A stretch of 36,445 nt of DNA from JAHEJB01 sp041748175 (GTDB lineage: Bacteria; Bacteroidota; Rhodothermia; Rhodothermales; Rubricoccaceae), in the NCBI GenBank assembly GCA_041748175.1, contig JBGTDU010000045.1, positions 1-36,445 on the forward strand. Reading direction: 5' to 3'. Position 1 is the first letter of the stretch; the number at the start of each line of letters is the position of its first letter. Position numbers and translations under genes: made by a program. The notes under the pieces are model-generated. The model searched no databases, had not been told where the DNA came from, and saw nothing but the letters and a program-made list of their open reading frames with translations. Of the stretch, positions 7,405 to 15,425 are shown piece after piece.

Positions 7405-7439
7405 GAATGATGAATGATGAAGGCTGAACGATGAAAAGT
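7405..7439. repeat. Five tandem heptanucleotide units (GAAnnnT)
   Basis: The plus strand reads GAATGAT, GAATGAT, GAAGGCT, GAACGAT, GAAAAGT in exact 7-bp register. The first two copies are identical and all five keep GAA at the start and T at the end. It lies in the non-coding gap between prfA and rpsF, about 100 bp upstream of the rpsF start. Confidence 0.6.
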
Positions 7440-7557
7440 CGGACGCCTTTAATCTTGAGGTGCGAGCCGTGTACGCCCGATGTATTCGAGAAACAGGTTG
7501 CGGAACAGGACCCGGCCTTCCTCTTTTACCGTCCGGCTTTCAGCGATCCCACGAAGC

Positions 7558-8631
7558 TTACTTCGATGCCATCCGCTCCAAATTATCCGCAAGGCGGAGC
7601 GCCGATAAAATTGGCTCAAGATTGCCCGAGAGCACATTCTGAAGAGCATGGTTCTTATCCGCGCCTTCCAGTCGATGGTCGGTTACTCGCCCCTGCGGCC
7701 AGTTATAGGTCCGGATTTTGGCTGACCGATCTCCCGAGCCAACCATCGCGCGGCGCGCGTCGGCGCGTTCGTTGTGGAGTCGATCTCGCTCCAATTGATA
7801 CAGCCGAGCGCGGAGAACACGGAGCGCCTTGTCCTTGTTTTTGTGCTGGCTCTTTTCGTCCTGGCAGGTTACGACGAGGCCCGTCGGCTTGTGCGTGATG
7901 CGAACGGCTGAGTCTGTCGTGTTTACGCTTTGTCCGCCCGGTCCGGAAGAGCGATACACATCAATGACGAGATCGTTGGCGCGGATCTCAATATCCACAT
8001 CCTCGGCTTCCGGAAGGACGGCCACTGTGGCTGCCGATGTATGAATCCGACCCTGGCTCTCAGTAGCCGGCACGCGCTGCACGCGATGAACGCCGCTTTC
8101 ATACTTCAATAGGCCAAACACTCCCTTGCCTTTGACGGCAAAAATGACCTCCTTGAAGCCACCCGCCGTTCCGTGGCTGATGTCCATGATTTCAATCTTC
8201 AAGCCCGCGCTGGCTGCAAATCGCTCATAAACGCCAAACAGATCGCCTGCAAACAAGGCGGCTTCGTCGCCGCCAGTTCCCGCACGGATCTCAACGATAG
8301 CATCACGGGCGTCCTCGGGGTCTTTGGGAATCAGCAATTGTTCCAGTTTCGCCACTACGCCCGGCAGCTTCTCTTCTAATTCCGTCAATTCCGCGCGAGC
8401 TAGTTCGGCCATTTCTCCCCTCTCAAGTTCCACCATTTCCACCAGGCCCTTCATCTCGCCAAGCATCGACCTGTACGTCGCGATAATCTCGACGATCTCC
8501 TTCAATTCCGACAGCTCGCGACCGAGATCCTCCAGCTGCTTCAGGTCGGAGGCCACCTCCGGCTGGGATAGCAGTGCATTGACATCCTCGTAGCGGGATA
8601 CGATTTCGTCGAGAACTGAGGCGTCGATCAT
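7558..8631 (-). CDS. prfA: Peptide chain release factor 1
   Basis: RF1 recognises UAA and UAG and triggers peptidyl-tRNA hydrolysis. The 357-residue product has the family length. It carries the RF1-specific anticodon-like PAT at residues 188-190 (QRVPATESQGRIHTSAATVAV), the catalytic GGQ at 232-234 (SSGPGGQSVNTTDSAVRI), and the C-terminal KIRTYNWPQGRVTDHR. The PAT tripeptide separates it from RF2, which has SPF. Its start overlaps the end of glmS by 4 bp, implying translational coupling. Because RF1 is the UAG-reading factor, its presence argues against UAG being reassigned to an amino acid in this genome. Confidence 0.97.
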   Translation of the reverse strand: MIDASVLDEIVSRYEDVNALLSQPEVASDLKQLEDLGRELSELKEIVEIIATYRSMLGEMKGLVEMVELERGEMAELARAELTELEEKLPGVVAKLEQLLIPKDPEDARDAIVEIRAGTGGDEAALFAGDLFGVYERFAASAGLKIEIMDISHGTAGGFKEVIFAVKGKGVFGLLKYESGVHRVQRVPATESQGRIHTSAATVAVLPEAEDVDIEIRANDLVIDVYRSSGPGGQSVNTTDSAVRITHKPTGLVVTCQDEKSQHKNKDKALRVLRARLYQLERDRLHNERADARRAMVGSGDRSAKIRTYNWPQGRVTDHRLEGADKNHALQNVLSGNLEPILSALRLADNLERMASK

Positions 8632-10463
8632 TCCACCGTCACGCTCTTCGCGAGATTGCGCGGCTGGTCAACATCGCAACCGCGCATGACTGCAATGTGG
8701 TAGGCTAGCAACTGGAGAGGAATAACCGTCAGCAAGGGCTCAAAGCCCTCTGTGGTTTTGGGCACACGAATGACGTACTCGCAGAGGGGGTCGAGCTCTT
8801 CGTTGTCGTCATTGGTGATAGCGATCACAGTGCCGCCTCGCGCTGCTACTTCTTCGATGTTGGAAACCACCTTGTCATAAATGGCATCGCGCGTGGCGAT
8901 GAACACAACGGGCATGAACTGATCGATAAGGGCGATCGGGCCGTGCTTCATCTCGGCAGCCGGGTATCCTTCTGCGTGGATGTAGGAGATTTCCTTCAGT
9001 TTCAGGGCGCCTTCCAGAGCAACGGGGAAATTGCTGCCTCTGCCCAGATAGAGGAAGTTGGACGCGAATCGGTAGTCGCGGGCAATCTGGCGGATTTTAG
9101 CGTCCGTCTGAAGCATTCGCCGAATCTGGTCCGGGATGGCGGTGAGTGCTTCCAGATGGTGGTGGAGTCGCTCATCATCAAGCAGTCCGCGTTCTTTTCC
9201 AAGGAGCAACGCGATCATGGCCAACACCGTCACCTGCCCCGTGAATGCCTTGGTGCTCGCCACGCCGATCTCCGGCCCGACGTGGAGATACACGCCGGCG
9301 TCGGTTTCGCGTGCAATCGTGCTTCCCACTACGTTGCAGACGCCAATCGTTAGCACGCCCGCGTTCTGTGCCTGGCGCATAGCAGCCAGCGTGTCGGCCG
9401 TTTCACCACTTTGCGAGATGACGAGCACGACGTCCTTCTCGTCGAGGATCGGGTTGCGGTACCGAAACTCGCTTGCGTACTCAACCTCAACAGGAATGCG
9501 CGCGTGCTTCTCGATGAGGTATTCCCCCACCAAACCAGAATGCCAACTCGTCCCGCAGGCGCAAATGATTATGCGTTTGGCATCGCGAAGCCTGTTCATC
9601 ACATCATCCAGACCACCAAGTTTGATCTGATTGGTCTCCAGCCGAACGCGTCCGCGCAACGTGTTTTCGATGGCCTCCGGCTGCTCCATGATCTCCTTGA
9701 GCATGAAGTGTTCGTAGCCACCCTTCTCGATCTCCTCAATATCCCATTCAAGTTCGTGAACCTTTTTGTCAACCGTCGCTCCCTCAATGCTCATCACCTC
9801 GTAACCATCTCGCCTCACCACGGCCATCTCGCCATCGTTGAGATAGACAACTTGCCGCGTGTATTCAATTAGCGGACTCGCGTCGCTGGCGATAAAGTTC
9901 TCGCCATCGCCAATCCCTAGAAGCAGCGGACTGCCGTTGCGGGCGGCGATGATCTGGTCGGGGTCATCTCGGCTGATTACGACGATACCGTACGCTCCTC
10001 GCACTTGCGTCAGCGCCTGGCGGACCGCTTCCACGAGCGATAGGCCCGTCTCTTTTTGGACATCGTCGATGAGATGGACGAGGGCCTCGGTATCCGTGTC
10101 GCTGGTGAAAACGTAGCCATCCTCCCTAAGCTTCGCGCGGATCGAAGAGTAGTTCTCGATGATCCCATTGTGGATCAGGGCAAAGCGGTTGTCGGCGGCG
10201 GCGTGCGGATGCGCGTTGACGTCGTTGGGGGCTCCGTGCGTGGCCCACCGGGTATGCGCTATTCCGACGGTCCCTATGATTGGCTTGGATTCGAGCAGTG
10301 CCGCAAGCTCGCTGACCTTGCCTTCCTTTTTGCGCACGTCAAGCCTGCCGTTCAGCACGGCTATTCCGGCTGAGTCGTACCCGCGGTATTCGAGCCGCCT
10401 GAGTCCCGCGACGAGCAAGTCTCCGGCACTCCTGTGGCCGATGTAACCGACGATTCCGCACAT
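8628..10463 (-). CDS. glmS: Glutamine--fructose-6-phosphate aminotransferase (isomerizing)
   Basis: GlmS makes glucosamine 6-phosphate from fructose 6-phosphate and glutamine, the entry to UDP-GlcNAc for peptidoglycan and LPS. The 611-residue length is typical. Cys2 follows the initiator (MCGIVGYIGHRSAG) as glutaminase nucleophile. The class II amidotransferase domain includes HTRWATHGAPNDVNAHPH and the SDTDTEALVHLI region. Two SIS domains follow (ACGTSWHSGLVGEYLIEKHARIPVEVEYASEFRYR; LYLGRGSNFPVALEGALKLKEISYIHAEGYPAAEMKHGPIAL), and the C-terminus ends DQPRNLAKSVTVE. The gene overlaps prfA by 4 bp. The leader is only about 30 nt, too short for a glmS ribozyme; a TATCTTGC element sits 32 bp upstream. 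Confidence 0.98.
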   Translation of the reverse strand: MCGIVGYIGHRSAGDLLVAGLRRLEYRGYDSAGIAVLNGRLDVRKKEGKVSELAALLESKPIIGTVGIAHTRWATHGAPNDVNAHPHAAADNRFALIHNGIIENYSSIRAKLREDGYVFTSDTDTEALVHLIDDVQKETGLSLVEAVRQALTQVRGAYGIVVISRDDPDQIIAARNGSPLLLGIGDGENFIASDASPLIEYTRQVVYLNDGEMAVVRRDGYEVMSIEGATVDKKVHELEWDIEEIEKGGYEHFMLKEIMEQPEAIENTLRGRVRLETNQIKLGGLDDVMNRLRDAKRIIICACGTSWHSGLVGEYLIEKHARIPVEVEYASEFRYRNPILDEKDVVLVISQSGETADTLAAMRQAQNAGVLTIGVCNVVGSTIARETDAGVYLHVGPEIGVASTKAFTGQVTVLAMIALLLGKERGLLDDERLHHHLEALTAIPDQIRRMLQTDAKIRQIARDYRFASNFLYLGRGSNFPVALEGALKLKEISYIHAEGYPAAEMKHGPIALIDQFMPVVFIATRDAIYDKVVSNIEEVAARGGTVIAITNDDNEELDPLCEYVIRVPKTTEGFEPLLTVIPLQLLAYHIAVMRGCDVDQPRNLAKSVTVE

Positions 10464-10494
10464 ATGATTTACGCCAAGGCGTTCAGGGGAATTT

Positions 10495-10502
10495 GCAAGA
10501 TA
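10495..10502 (-). promoter_or_regulatory. Candidate -7 promoter element (TATCTTGC) for glmS
   Basis: TATCTTGC on the minus strand, close to the Bacteroidota TAnnTTTG box, begins 39 bp and ends 32 bp before the glmS ATG. The same octamer occurs at the same distance before the DAHP synthase gene and also upstream of the YfhO gene. A TTA rather than TTG lies about 19 bp further upstream. Confidence 0.4.
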
Positions 10503-10587
10503 GGTTGAGATTGCGCGCGAGTAAGGCGGCCGAACCGGATCCGTTCCAATTCATTCGGAACCTCATTCTGCTGAATGGTCGGGAATG

Positions 10588-11631
10588 CTAGGCAGCCACC
10601 GCATTGGCTTCAACGACCGTCCGCCCAACGGCTTCCGCAACGCGCCGAACCTGCTCCATCAATTCGCGGAACTCGTCGAGGTAGAGCGACTGAGGGCCAT
10701 CCGAGAGAGCCTGCGGCGGATCGGGGTGCGTCTCTAGCATGAGTCCATCGGCACCAACCGCTATCGCGGCGCGAGCGAGCGGTGTCACTTTGTCGCGCAG
10801 TCCAACGCCGTGGCTGGGGTCTACGAACACGGGCAGATGACTCAATTTCTTGGCGACCGGGACGGCCGAGAGATCCAGCGTGTTTCGCGTCGCGGTCTCG
10901 AACGTGCGGATACCGCGCTCGCACAAAATGACATTGGGGTTGCCTTCGGCGAGGATGTACTCGGCGCTCATCAGCCACTCCTCAACCGTCGCGCTCATTC
11001 CGCGCTTGAGAAATACGGGCAGGCCAGCGCGCCCGACTTCCTGAAGTAGCGGGAAATTCTGCATGTTCCGCGCACCAATTTGCAGAATGTGAGCATGCCT
11101 CGCGACCGTTTCGATCTGCCTTGTGTCCATGACCTCAGTCACCACTTTGAGGCCGTTGCGATCGGCAGCCGTTCGGAGAAGCGCCAGTCCCAAATCCCCC
11201 AAGCCCTGAAACGCATAGGGCGATGTTCTGGGTTTGAACGCGCCGCCCCGGAGAATACGCGCGCCGGCTGACGCCACGGCGGAGGCTGTTTCTTCAATCT
11301 GTTCCTCGCTTTCGACCGCACAGGGGCCCGCGATAATGACTACTTCGTTGCCGCCGATCACAACGCCGTCCACGTCGATGAGCGTGTCGTCCGGATGCCA
11401 CGTCCGGCCCGCGAATTTGTACGGGCTCGTCCCGTGAAACACGTCCTTGACGCCATCCATGATCTTGACGTGGCGAAGATCGAAATCAAGTTGGCGCCCG
11501 ACCGCGCCCAGCACCGTTCCCACGCCATTGGAACGGTGCACGTCAAAACCGTAATCGACGAGTTGGTCGACGACCGCTTCGACAAGCGCCTTGGAGGCGT
11601 CGGGATCCATGACGACTACCATGTCTGTCAC
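10588..11631 (-). CDS. aroF: 3-deoxy-7-phosphoheptulonate synthase (type I-beta DAHP synthase)
   Basis: This enzyme condenses phosphoenolpyruvate and erythrose 4-phosphate, the first step of the shikimate pathway. The 347-residue protein has an N-terminal ferredoxin-like regulatory domain of about 70 residues (MVVVMDPDASKALVEAVVDQLVDYGFDVHRSNGVG) followed by a KDSA-like TIM barrel. Barrel motifs visible are IIAGPCAVES, LRGGAFKPRTSPYAFQG, TEVMDTRQ, LQIGARNMQNFPLL, LKRGMSATVEEWLM, CERGIRTFE, VFVDPSHGVGLRD and LMLETHPDPPQALSDGPQSL. The ACT/ferredoxin-like N-domain suggests feedback inhibition by an aromatic amino acid. The start at 11631 (MTDMVVVM) could also be three codons later. The gene appears monocistronic, with its own TATCTTGC element. 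Confidence 0.93.
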   Translation of the reverse strand: MTDMVVVMDPDASKALVEAVVDQLVDYGFDVHRSNGVGTVLGAVGRQLDFDLRHVKIMDGVKDVFHGTSPYKFAGRTWHPDDTLIDVDGVVIGGNEVVIIAGPCAVESEEQIEETASAVASAGARILRGGAFKPRTSPYAFQGLGDLGLALLRTAADRNGLKVVTEVMDTRQIETVARHAHILQIGARNMQNFPLLQEVGRAGLPVFLKRGMSATVEEWLMSAEYILAEGNPNVILCERGIRTFETATRNTLDLSAVPVAKKLSHLPVFVDPSHGVGLRDKVTPLARAAIAVGADGLMLETHPDPPQALSDGPQSLYLDEFRELMEQVRRVAEAVGRTVVEANAVAA

Positions 11632-11662
11632 GGCAAGTGTTGGGAGTTTGGTGGAAGGGGCC

Positions 11663-11670
11663 GCAAGATA
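11663..11670 (-). promoter_or_regulatory. Candidate -7 promoter element (TATCTTGC) for the DAHP synthase gene
   Basis: TATCTTGC on the minus strand ends 32 bp before the ATG at 11631, the same sequence and distance as before glmS. No convincing -33 TTG is present at 19-21 bp. Confidence 0.4.
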
Positions 11671-11737
11671 CGCGCCTCCGCAATGCCGGTTGCCTCTCAG
11701 AGAACCTCTTCAGCGTTAACCTTTGGACCCGTCGCCT

Positions 11738-12424
11738 TTACTTCAGTAGCGTCATCCGTCGGATCCTCGCGGACACATTCCCATCTTCTATCTCGGCGAC
11801 GATCCGCCCGATGTAGAGTCCACTGGCAACGTTTCTGGCATCGAACACCGCCTCGTGGTGGCCCCGCCCGTAGTCGCCCTGCACCAACCGCACGATCTCC
11901 TGGCCCAGCACATCAAAGACCGTGAGCGTGACGCGGCTAGCCTGGGGAAGTTCGAACGCCAGCGTCGTCGTCGGGTTGGAGGGGTTTGGGTAGTTAGGGC
12001 TTAGGGAGGATGTCCGAGGGGCTTCGACCTCGACGTGAACCGTCTTCGTTGAAGGAACGCCCACATCGCTTTCGATCTGGAAAACGACACCTGCTGCTTC
12101 CCCTACGGGCGCGTTGCGATCTACATCAAATAGAAACGCCGCCGTGGCTTCCTCGCCGGAGCCGATGGCTTCGAGTTTGGTTTTATCGGCCGAGAATGAG
12201 AGCTATTGCGGGGCCGTCTCGACGCAAAACACGATGCCTTCCAACGCGGTTTCCTCGGAAGTATTGGCCACAGCCAGCTCCATCGTGTTACCCTGGCGCG
12301 AGAACGGAAGGGAGTGGGGCTCGACAGTTTCCCCGACGGATCGGGGCAGGCTCTGGGCAGTCACCGGATTGCTTAATCCAAGCAAGACGGCGAAAGCGAG
12401 GTGTTGCGTGGTTCGGTTCAGCAT
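11738..12424 (-). pseudogene. T9SS sorting-domain protein interrupted by an in-frame TAG
   Basis: A single frame runs from an ATG at 12424 to a stop at 11738, broken only by TAG at 12203-12205. The first 73 codons give a signal peptide (MLNRTTQHLAFAVLLGLSNPVTAQ) and the start of an extracellular domain. After the TAG the same frame continues LSFSADKTKLEAIGSGEEA, then FLFDVDRNAPVGEAAGVVF, and ends with a Por-type sorting domain (NYPNPSNPTTTLAFELP, VFDVLGQEI, VASGLYIGRI, RRMTLLK). The context APQ*LSFS suggests a lost Trp codon (TGG to TAG), since such domains often have a P-x-W-L strand start. As written, the product would lack its T9SS signal. A sequencing error is not excluded. The 108-residue 3' frame could only start at an internal GTG (12064). 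Confidence 0.75.
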
Positions 12425-12451
12425 CGGATTATCCGCAAAAAGCCAACTTCG

Positions 12452-12478
12452 TCATCCCCGACCCCGATCGGGATCCAT
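12452..12478. repeat. Short palindromic intergenic element (GTCATCCCC...GGGATCC type)
   Basis: GTCATCCCC is followed by a perfect 10-bp palindrome CCCGATCGGG (12464-12473) and then ATCCA. This layout resembles dispersed GTCATCCCCG...CGGGGATCCA elements seen between genes in many bacteria. It sits just upstream of the broken T9SS gene and next to a second palindromic element. Confidence 0.5.
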
Positions 12479-12500
12479 TTCGCAGGTTAGCAACAACGAG

Positions 12501-12596
12501 GTCATCGCGAGCGCAAGCGAAGCGGTCTCGTGGACGCGGTGCAAATCCCACGAGATTGCCGCGTCGGTCGGCTTGCACCTCCCTCCTCGCAATGAC
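12501..12596. repeat. REP-like imperfect inverted repeat (GTCATYGCGAG arms)
   Basis: The left arm starts GTCATCGCGAGCGCAAGCG and runs to GGTCTCGTGG. The right arm, read on the other strand from 12596, starts GTCATTGCGAGG and ends GGCAATCTCGTGGG. The arms share GTCATYGCGAG, GCAAGC and the TCTCGTGG end over about 96 bp. This looks like the widespread non-coding palindromic repeat family that begins GTCATTGCGAG. Several chance frames cross it and are not genes. Confidence 0.65.
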
Positions 12597-12630
12597 TGGT
12601 TTGGTTGTTTTGTCGATGGCTTTGGCATGG

Positions 12631-12945
12631 CTACGGCGCGCTGAGCAGGCTCTGGGCCAATTGAAGCGCTTCCAAACTGTAGCGGATAGAAGATGAGCCT
12701 CCTATTTCGAGCGCGGCGCCCGTGTCGCTGGCGAGGATCAATGCGCCCATCACCTCGACTTTATCGCGACGGACAGTGAACCGTACGGCATGATCGCTGG
12801 GGATGGTGCGTTCGCGGCCCGACGAAAGGACTCGGGGGCTGAGAGTCAGCAGAACTTGACGAACCGCGGAAATTGCAAATACGCGATCTGACCCCTCGCC
12901 TTTCCGCGGACGCCTCTGCGACGCGTCTCTGCCCGGCGTCTGCCT
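12631..12945 (-). other. Gene-free stretch after lptB: open frame without a clear start
   Basis: With the repeats above, 12425-12945 holds no confident gene. Directly after the LptB TGA the same reading frame stays open for 104 codons to a TAG at 12631. The translation includes VFAISAVRQVLLTLSPRVLSSGRERTIPS and, later, VMGALILASDTGAALEIGG. No ATG or GTG begins it; the first usable start is a GTG at 12753, leaving 40 codons. It may be a decayed gene, a short protein, or chance. I do not recognise the sequence. Confidence 0.2.
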
Positions 12946-13722
12946 TCACCGATATCGCTCCAGCGTAAACTTCTCTCCGAGGTAGCGCCTTCGCACCTCG
13001 GGGTCGTCGGCGAGGGCCTCGGCGGTGCCTTCCTGGAAAATCTGGCCCTCGTACATGAGGTAGGCCCGGTCGGTGATGGCGAGCGTTTCGTGGACGTTGT
13101 GGTCGGTGATGAGGACGCCGATCCCTTTTTCGCGCAGCCCGGAAACGATCTGCATGATGTCCTCAACGGCTATCGGGTCGACGCCGGCGAACGGTTCGTC
13201 GAGGAGAATAAAGCTCGGTTCGGTTGCGAGCGCGCGAGCGATTTCCGTGCGTCGGCGCTCGCCACCCGAGAGCATATAGCCCTTTGACTTGCGTACGGTT
13301 GACAATCCAAACTCTTCAATCAATCGATCGACTCGTTCGCCACGTTCTGACTTCGACATCGGCTGGAATTCCAGCACGGCGTGGATGTTGTCTTCGACCG
13401 ACAGGTTGGTGAAAATAGACGCCTCTTGCGCGAGGTATCCGAGACCAAGCCGGGCGCGCCTGTACATGGGCATGCGCGTGAGTCGCTTTTCGGGACTGCC
13501 TTCCGCGCCCAGATATATCTGCCCTTTGTCCGGCCTCACCATTCCCACAATCATGTAGAAGGAGGTCGTTTTACCCGCACCGTTTGGCCCCAACAGACCC
13601 ACGCATTGGCCTTGCTCGACGCGTATAGACACGTCGTCGACAACGGTTCGGCGCCGATAGCGCTTAACAAGCCCTTCGGCGCGGAGTACCTGGCGTGGAG
13701 CGGCTTGGTCGATTTCGGCCAT
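12946..13722 (-). CDS. lptB: LPS export ABC transporter ATP-binding protein LptB
   Basis: LptB drives extraction of lipopolysaccharide from the inner membrane and its transfer along the Lpt bridge. The 258-residue product has Walker A GPNGAGKT (residues 45-52), Q-loop LAQE (near 99), signature LSGGERRR (from 151), Walker B FILLDEP (171-177) and H-loop TDHNV (His208). The LptB hallmark PFAGVDPIAVEDIMQIV is present. It has about 10 extra N-terminal residues compared with E. coli LptB. It is the last gene of lptC-ostA-lptB, 8 bp after ostA. LptF/LptG permeases and the outer-membrane LptD are not in the window. Confidence 0.95.
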   Translation of the reverse strand: MAEIDQAAPRQVLRAEGLVKRYRRRTVVDDVSIRVEQGQCVGLLGPNGAGKTTSFYMIVGMVRPDKGQIYLGAEGSPEKRLTRMPMYRRARLGLGYLAQEASIFTNLSVEDNIHAVLEFQPMSKSERGERVDRLIEEFGLSTVRKSKGYMLSGGERRRTEIARALATEPSFILLDEPFAGVDPIAVEDIMQIVSGLREKGIGVLITDHNVHETLAITDRAYLMYEGQIFQEGTAEALADDPEVRRRYLGEKFTLERYR

Positions 13723-13730
13723 TCAGCAAA

Positions 13731-15425
13731 CTACCCTGAGGCCGCGTCGCCTTCAACCTGGGTAGGTTCTTCACTCTCGGTTTCAGATGGCTGGGCGTCG
13801 ATTGAAAAGCCGCTCAACCACCGCGCCTCCCATTCGTCCTCCGGAAGGAGGTCGGATCGGATCGGTTTGAGTTCTGGCGTGAAGAGATAGCCGACCAGCC
13901 GAAACGGATCGGGGATGATTTCGGGGCCGTAGGTGATGCCCTCAATGTTTCGGACACCAAAAACTTCTTCCAAACGATCCCCTGCGAACCGAAAGGAGAG
14001 GCTGTCGGCCGCGAGGCGATCAGCGCCGTCGAGGAGGCCATCATCGGTCGCGCGGAAGTGAATGGCCTCGGCGTTTGGCCAGACGGAGAGCGTGCGGAGC
14101 GAGTCCTGCTCAAATTCGGCACGCATTCGCAGACCGCGAATCTGGCGGACTCGGCCAAGCGTGGTGTCGAGTTGCGCGGCGAAAGCGTTGCCGTAGACAT
14201 CCATGTGCTCGATGCTTTCGTCGACGGCGAAAGCGAACAGAGTGTCGCCGCTTACTTGCGCTTGCTCGAACCAGACCGACGGGCGCTCTGAGCCAAATAG
14301 CGAGAGGCGATCTCGAATCTTTCCCGAGGTCGTGTCGGCGGGTTCTGCACGCTCGAATAGCGCTGAGTCGGCGACCGCAGATAGGCGAGGGCTGGTCATC
14401 CGAACGGTACCGATGGCCGCAACGAGGGAGTAGCGGGCTGCAAGGCTATCCACTTGAACCGCCTCAAAGCGACGCGCGCGCACGAGCGTCGTATCAGTCG
14501 CGCCTGTCGAATCTGTTCGGAGCTGGACGAGCAGAGGAAGTCGCATACCGTTGCCCTCAACCCGGCTCGTTTCATTCCTCCCGTCGTGCTCGCCGAAGGC
14601 CCCGAAAAGGATGGATCGTTGGGTAGAATCAGGCGAACTACCACCATCAGGATCGTCGCTGGCATCGCCGAACCGCTCCAGGACAACGTGCCCGGTGGCA
14701 TTCGAAACTTCGGTCTGCCGGTGATGGATCAGCGAATCCGCCTGAACGCGGACTCCCCGGCGATTGAGCAGAACCTCCCCTGAAAAAACAGCGATCTCGC
14801 TGCTGGCGCTGTATGTCCCGAACTGGCTGGTGAGCACCGCCGTGGTATCGCGCAACTCGACAGGGCCCTCAAACTCTGCGAGTTTATCCCGCGTCGAGTA
14901 GTGGCCTCGGGGTGCGGTTAGCTCGGCATCTTCGTGTAACAGGCGCCCTCCCTCTACAAAAGTCGCGAGTTTCTGGCGGGAGAAATACGTTGCAGACGGT
15001 GCCAACAAAACCGATTCGCCGTCGCTTATGCGCACGTCTCCCATGGCCTCCGCCACCTTTTCGTCCGAATCGTACGTGACGCGCCGTGCAGTGAGCGTGT
15101 CATCGCCGGAAATGACTCGGACGGCACCCTCCAGGAATATCTCGCCGCGTTGCTCGTATTGCGTTGCTCGGTCCGCGCGAAGCCGAACGGTGTCTTGCCG
15201 CATCACAACGTTCCCGTAAAGTCGGCGGACCGTCCCATTCACACTGTCCGACTCGACAATCACCTCATCGGCATTGATCAGCTCGACGAGCCGAGTTTGC
15301 GCCTTCGCAGATTGAGTAGATGCGAGTGAGAGAAGGATAAAAAGGAAGAGGGAAACCGGGGCGGATCGCGTCCGCGCAATCAGGGGCGCATTCGTCCGTC
15401 TTTTCCCGATTACCTTGATGGCCAT
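13731..15425 (-). CDS. OstA-like/LptA-family LPS transport protein (large)
   Basis: The protein probably forms the periplasmic bridge between LptC and the outer membrane. An N-terminal hydrophobic segment (SAPVSLFLFILLSLASTQSAKAQ) serves as a signal peptide. About 230 residues of repeated OstA/LptA-type strands follow: LINADEVIVESDSVNGTVRRLYGNVVMRQDTVRLRAD, IFLEGAVRVISGDDTLTARRVTYDS, LATFVEGGRLLHEDAELTAPRGHYS, IAVFSGEVLLNRRGVRVQADSLIHH. With 564 residues it is far larger than proteobacterial LptA (about 185) and lacks an obvious LptD barrel, matching the long OstA-like proteins of Bacteroidota. The start is taken as ATG at 15425, overlapping the lptC stop in TGATG; a GTG one codon earlier is also possible. 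Confidence 0.85.
   Translation of the reverse strand: MAIKVIGKRRTNAPLIARTRSAPVSLFLFILLSLASTQSAKAQTRLVELINADEVIVESDSVNGTVRRLYGNVVMRQDTVRLRADRATQYEQRGEIFLEGAVRVISGDDTLTARRVTYDSDEKVAEAMGDVRISDGESVLLAPSATYFSRQKLATFVEGGRLLHEDAELTAPRGHYSTRDKLAEFEGPVELRDTTAVLTSQFGTYSASSEIAVFSGEVLLNRRGVRVQADSLIHHRQTEVSNATGHVVLERFGDASDDPDGGSSPDSTQRSILFGAFGEHDGRNETSRVEGNGMRLPLLVQLRTDSTGATDTTLVRARRFEAVQVDSLAARYSLVAAIGTVRMTSPRLSAVADSALFERAEPADTTSGKIRDRLSLFGSERPSVWFEQAQVSGDTLFAFAVDESIEHMDVYGNAFAAQLDTTLGRVRQIRGLRMRAEFEQDSLRTLSVWPNAEAIHFRATDDGLLDGADRLAADSLSFRFAGDRLEEVFGVRNIEGITYGPEIIPDPFRLVGYLFTPELKPIRSDLLPEDEWEARWLSGFSIDAQPSETESEEPTQVEGDAASG

Noticed and set aside
7449..7649. 66-codon minus frame at the end of prfA
   Set aside because: It overlaps the prfA 3' end in another frame and starts inside it; no support for a separate gene.
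10464..10587. glmS ribozyme in the glmS leader
   Set aside because: The likely leader is about 30 nt, far too short, and no ribozyme core sequence is visible.
12010..12696. 228-codon plus-strand frame across the T9SS gene and repeats
   Set aside because: It spans both non-coding palindromic repeats and the antisense of a recognised sorting-domain protein.
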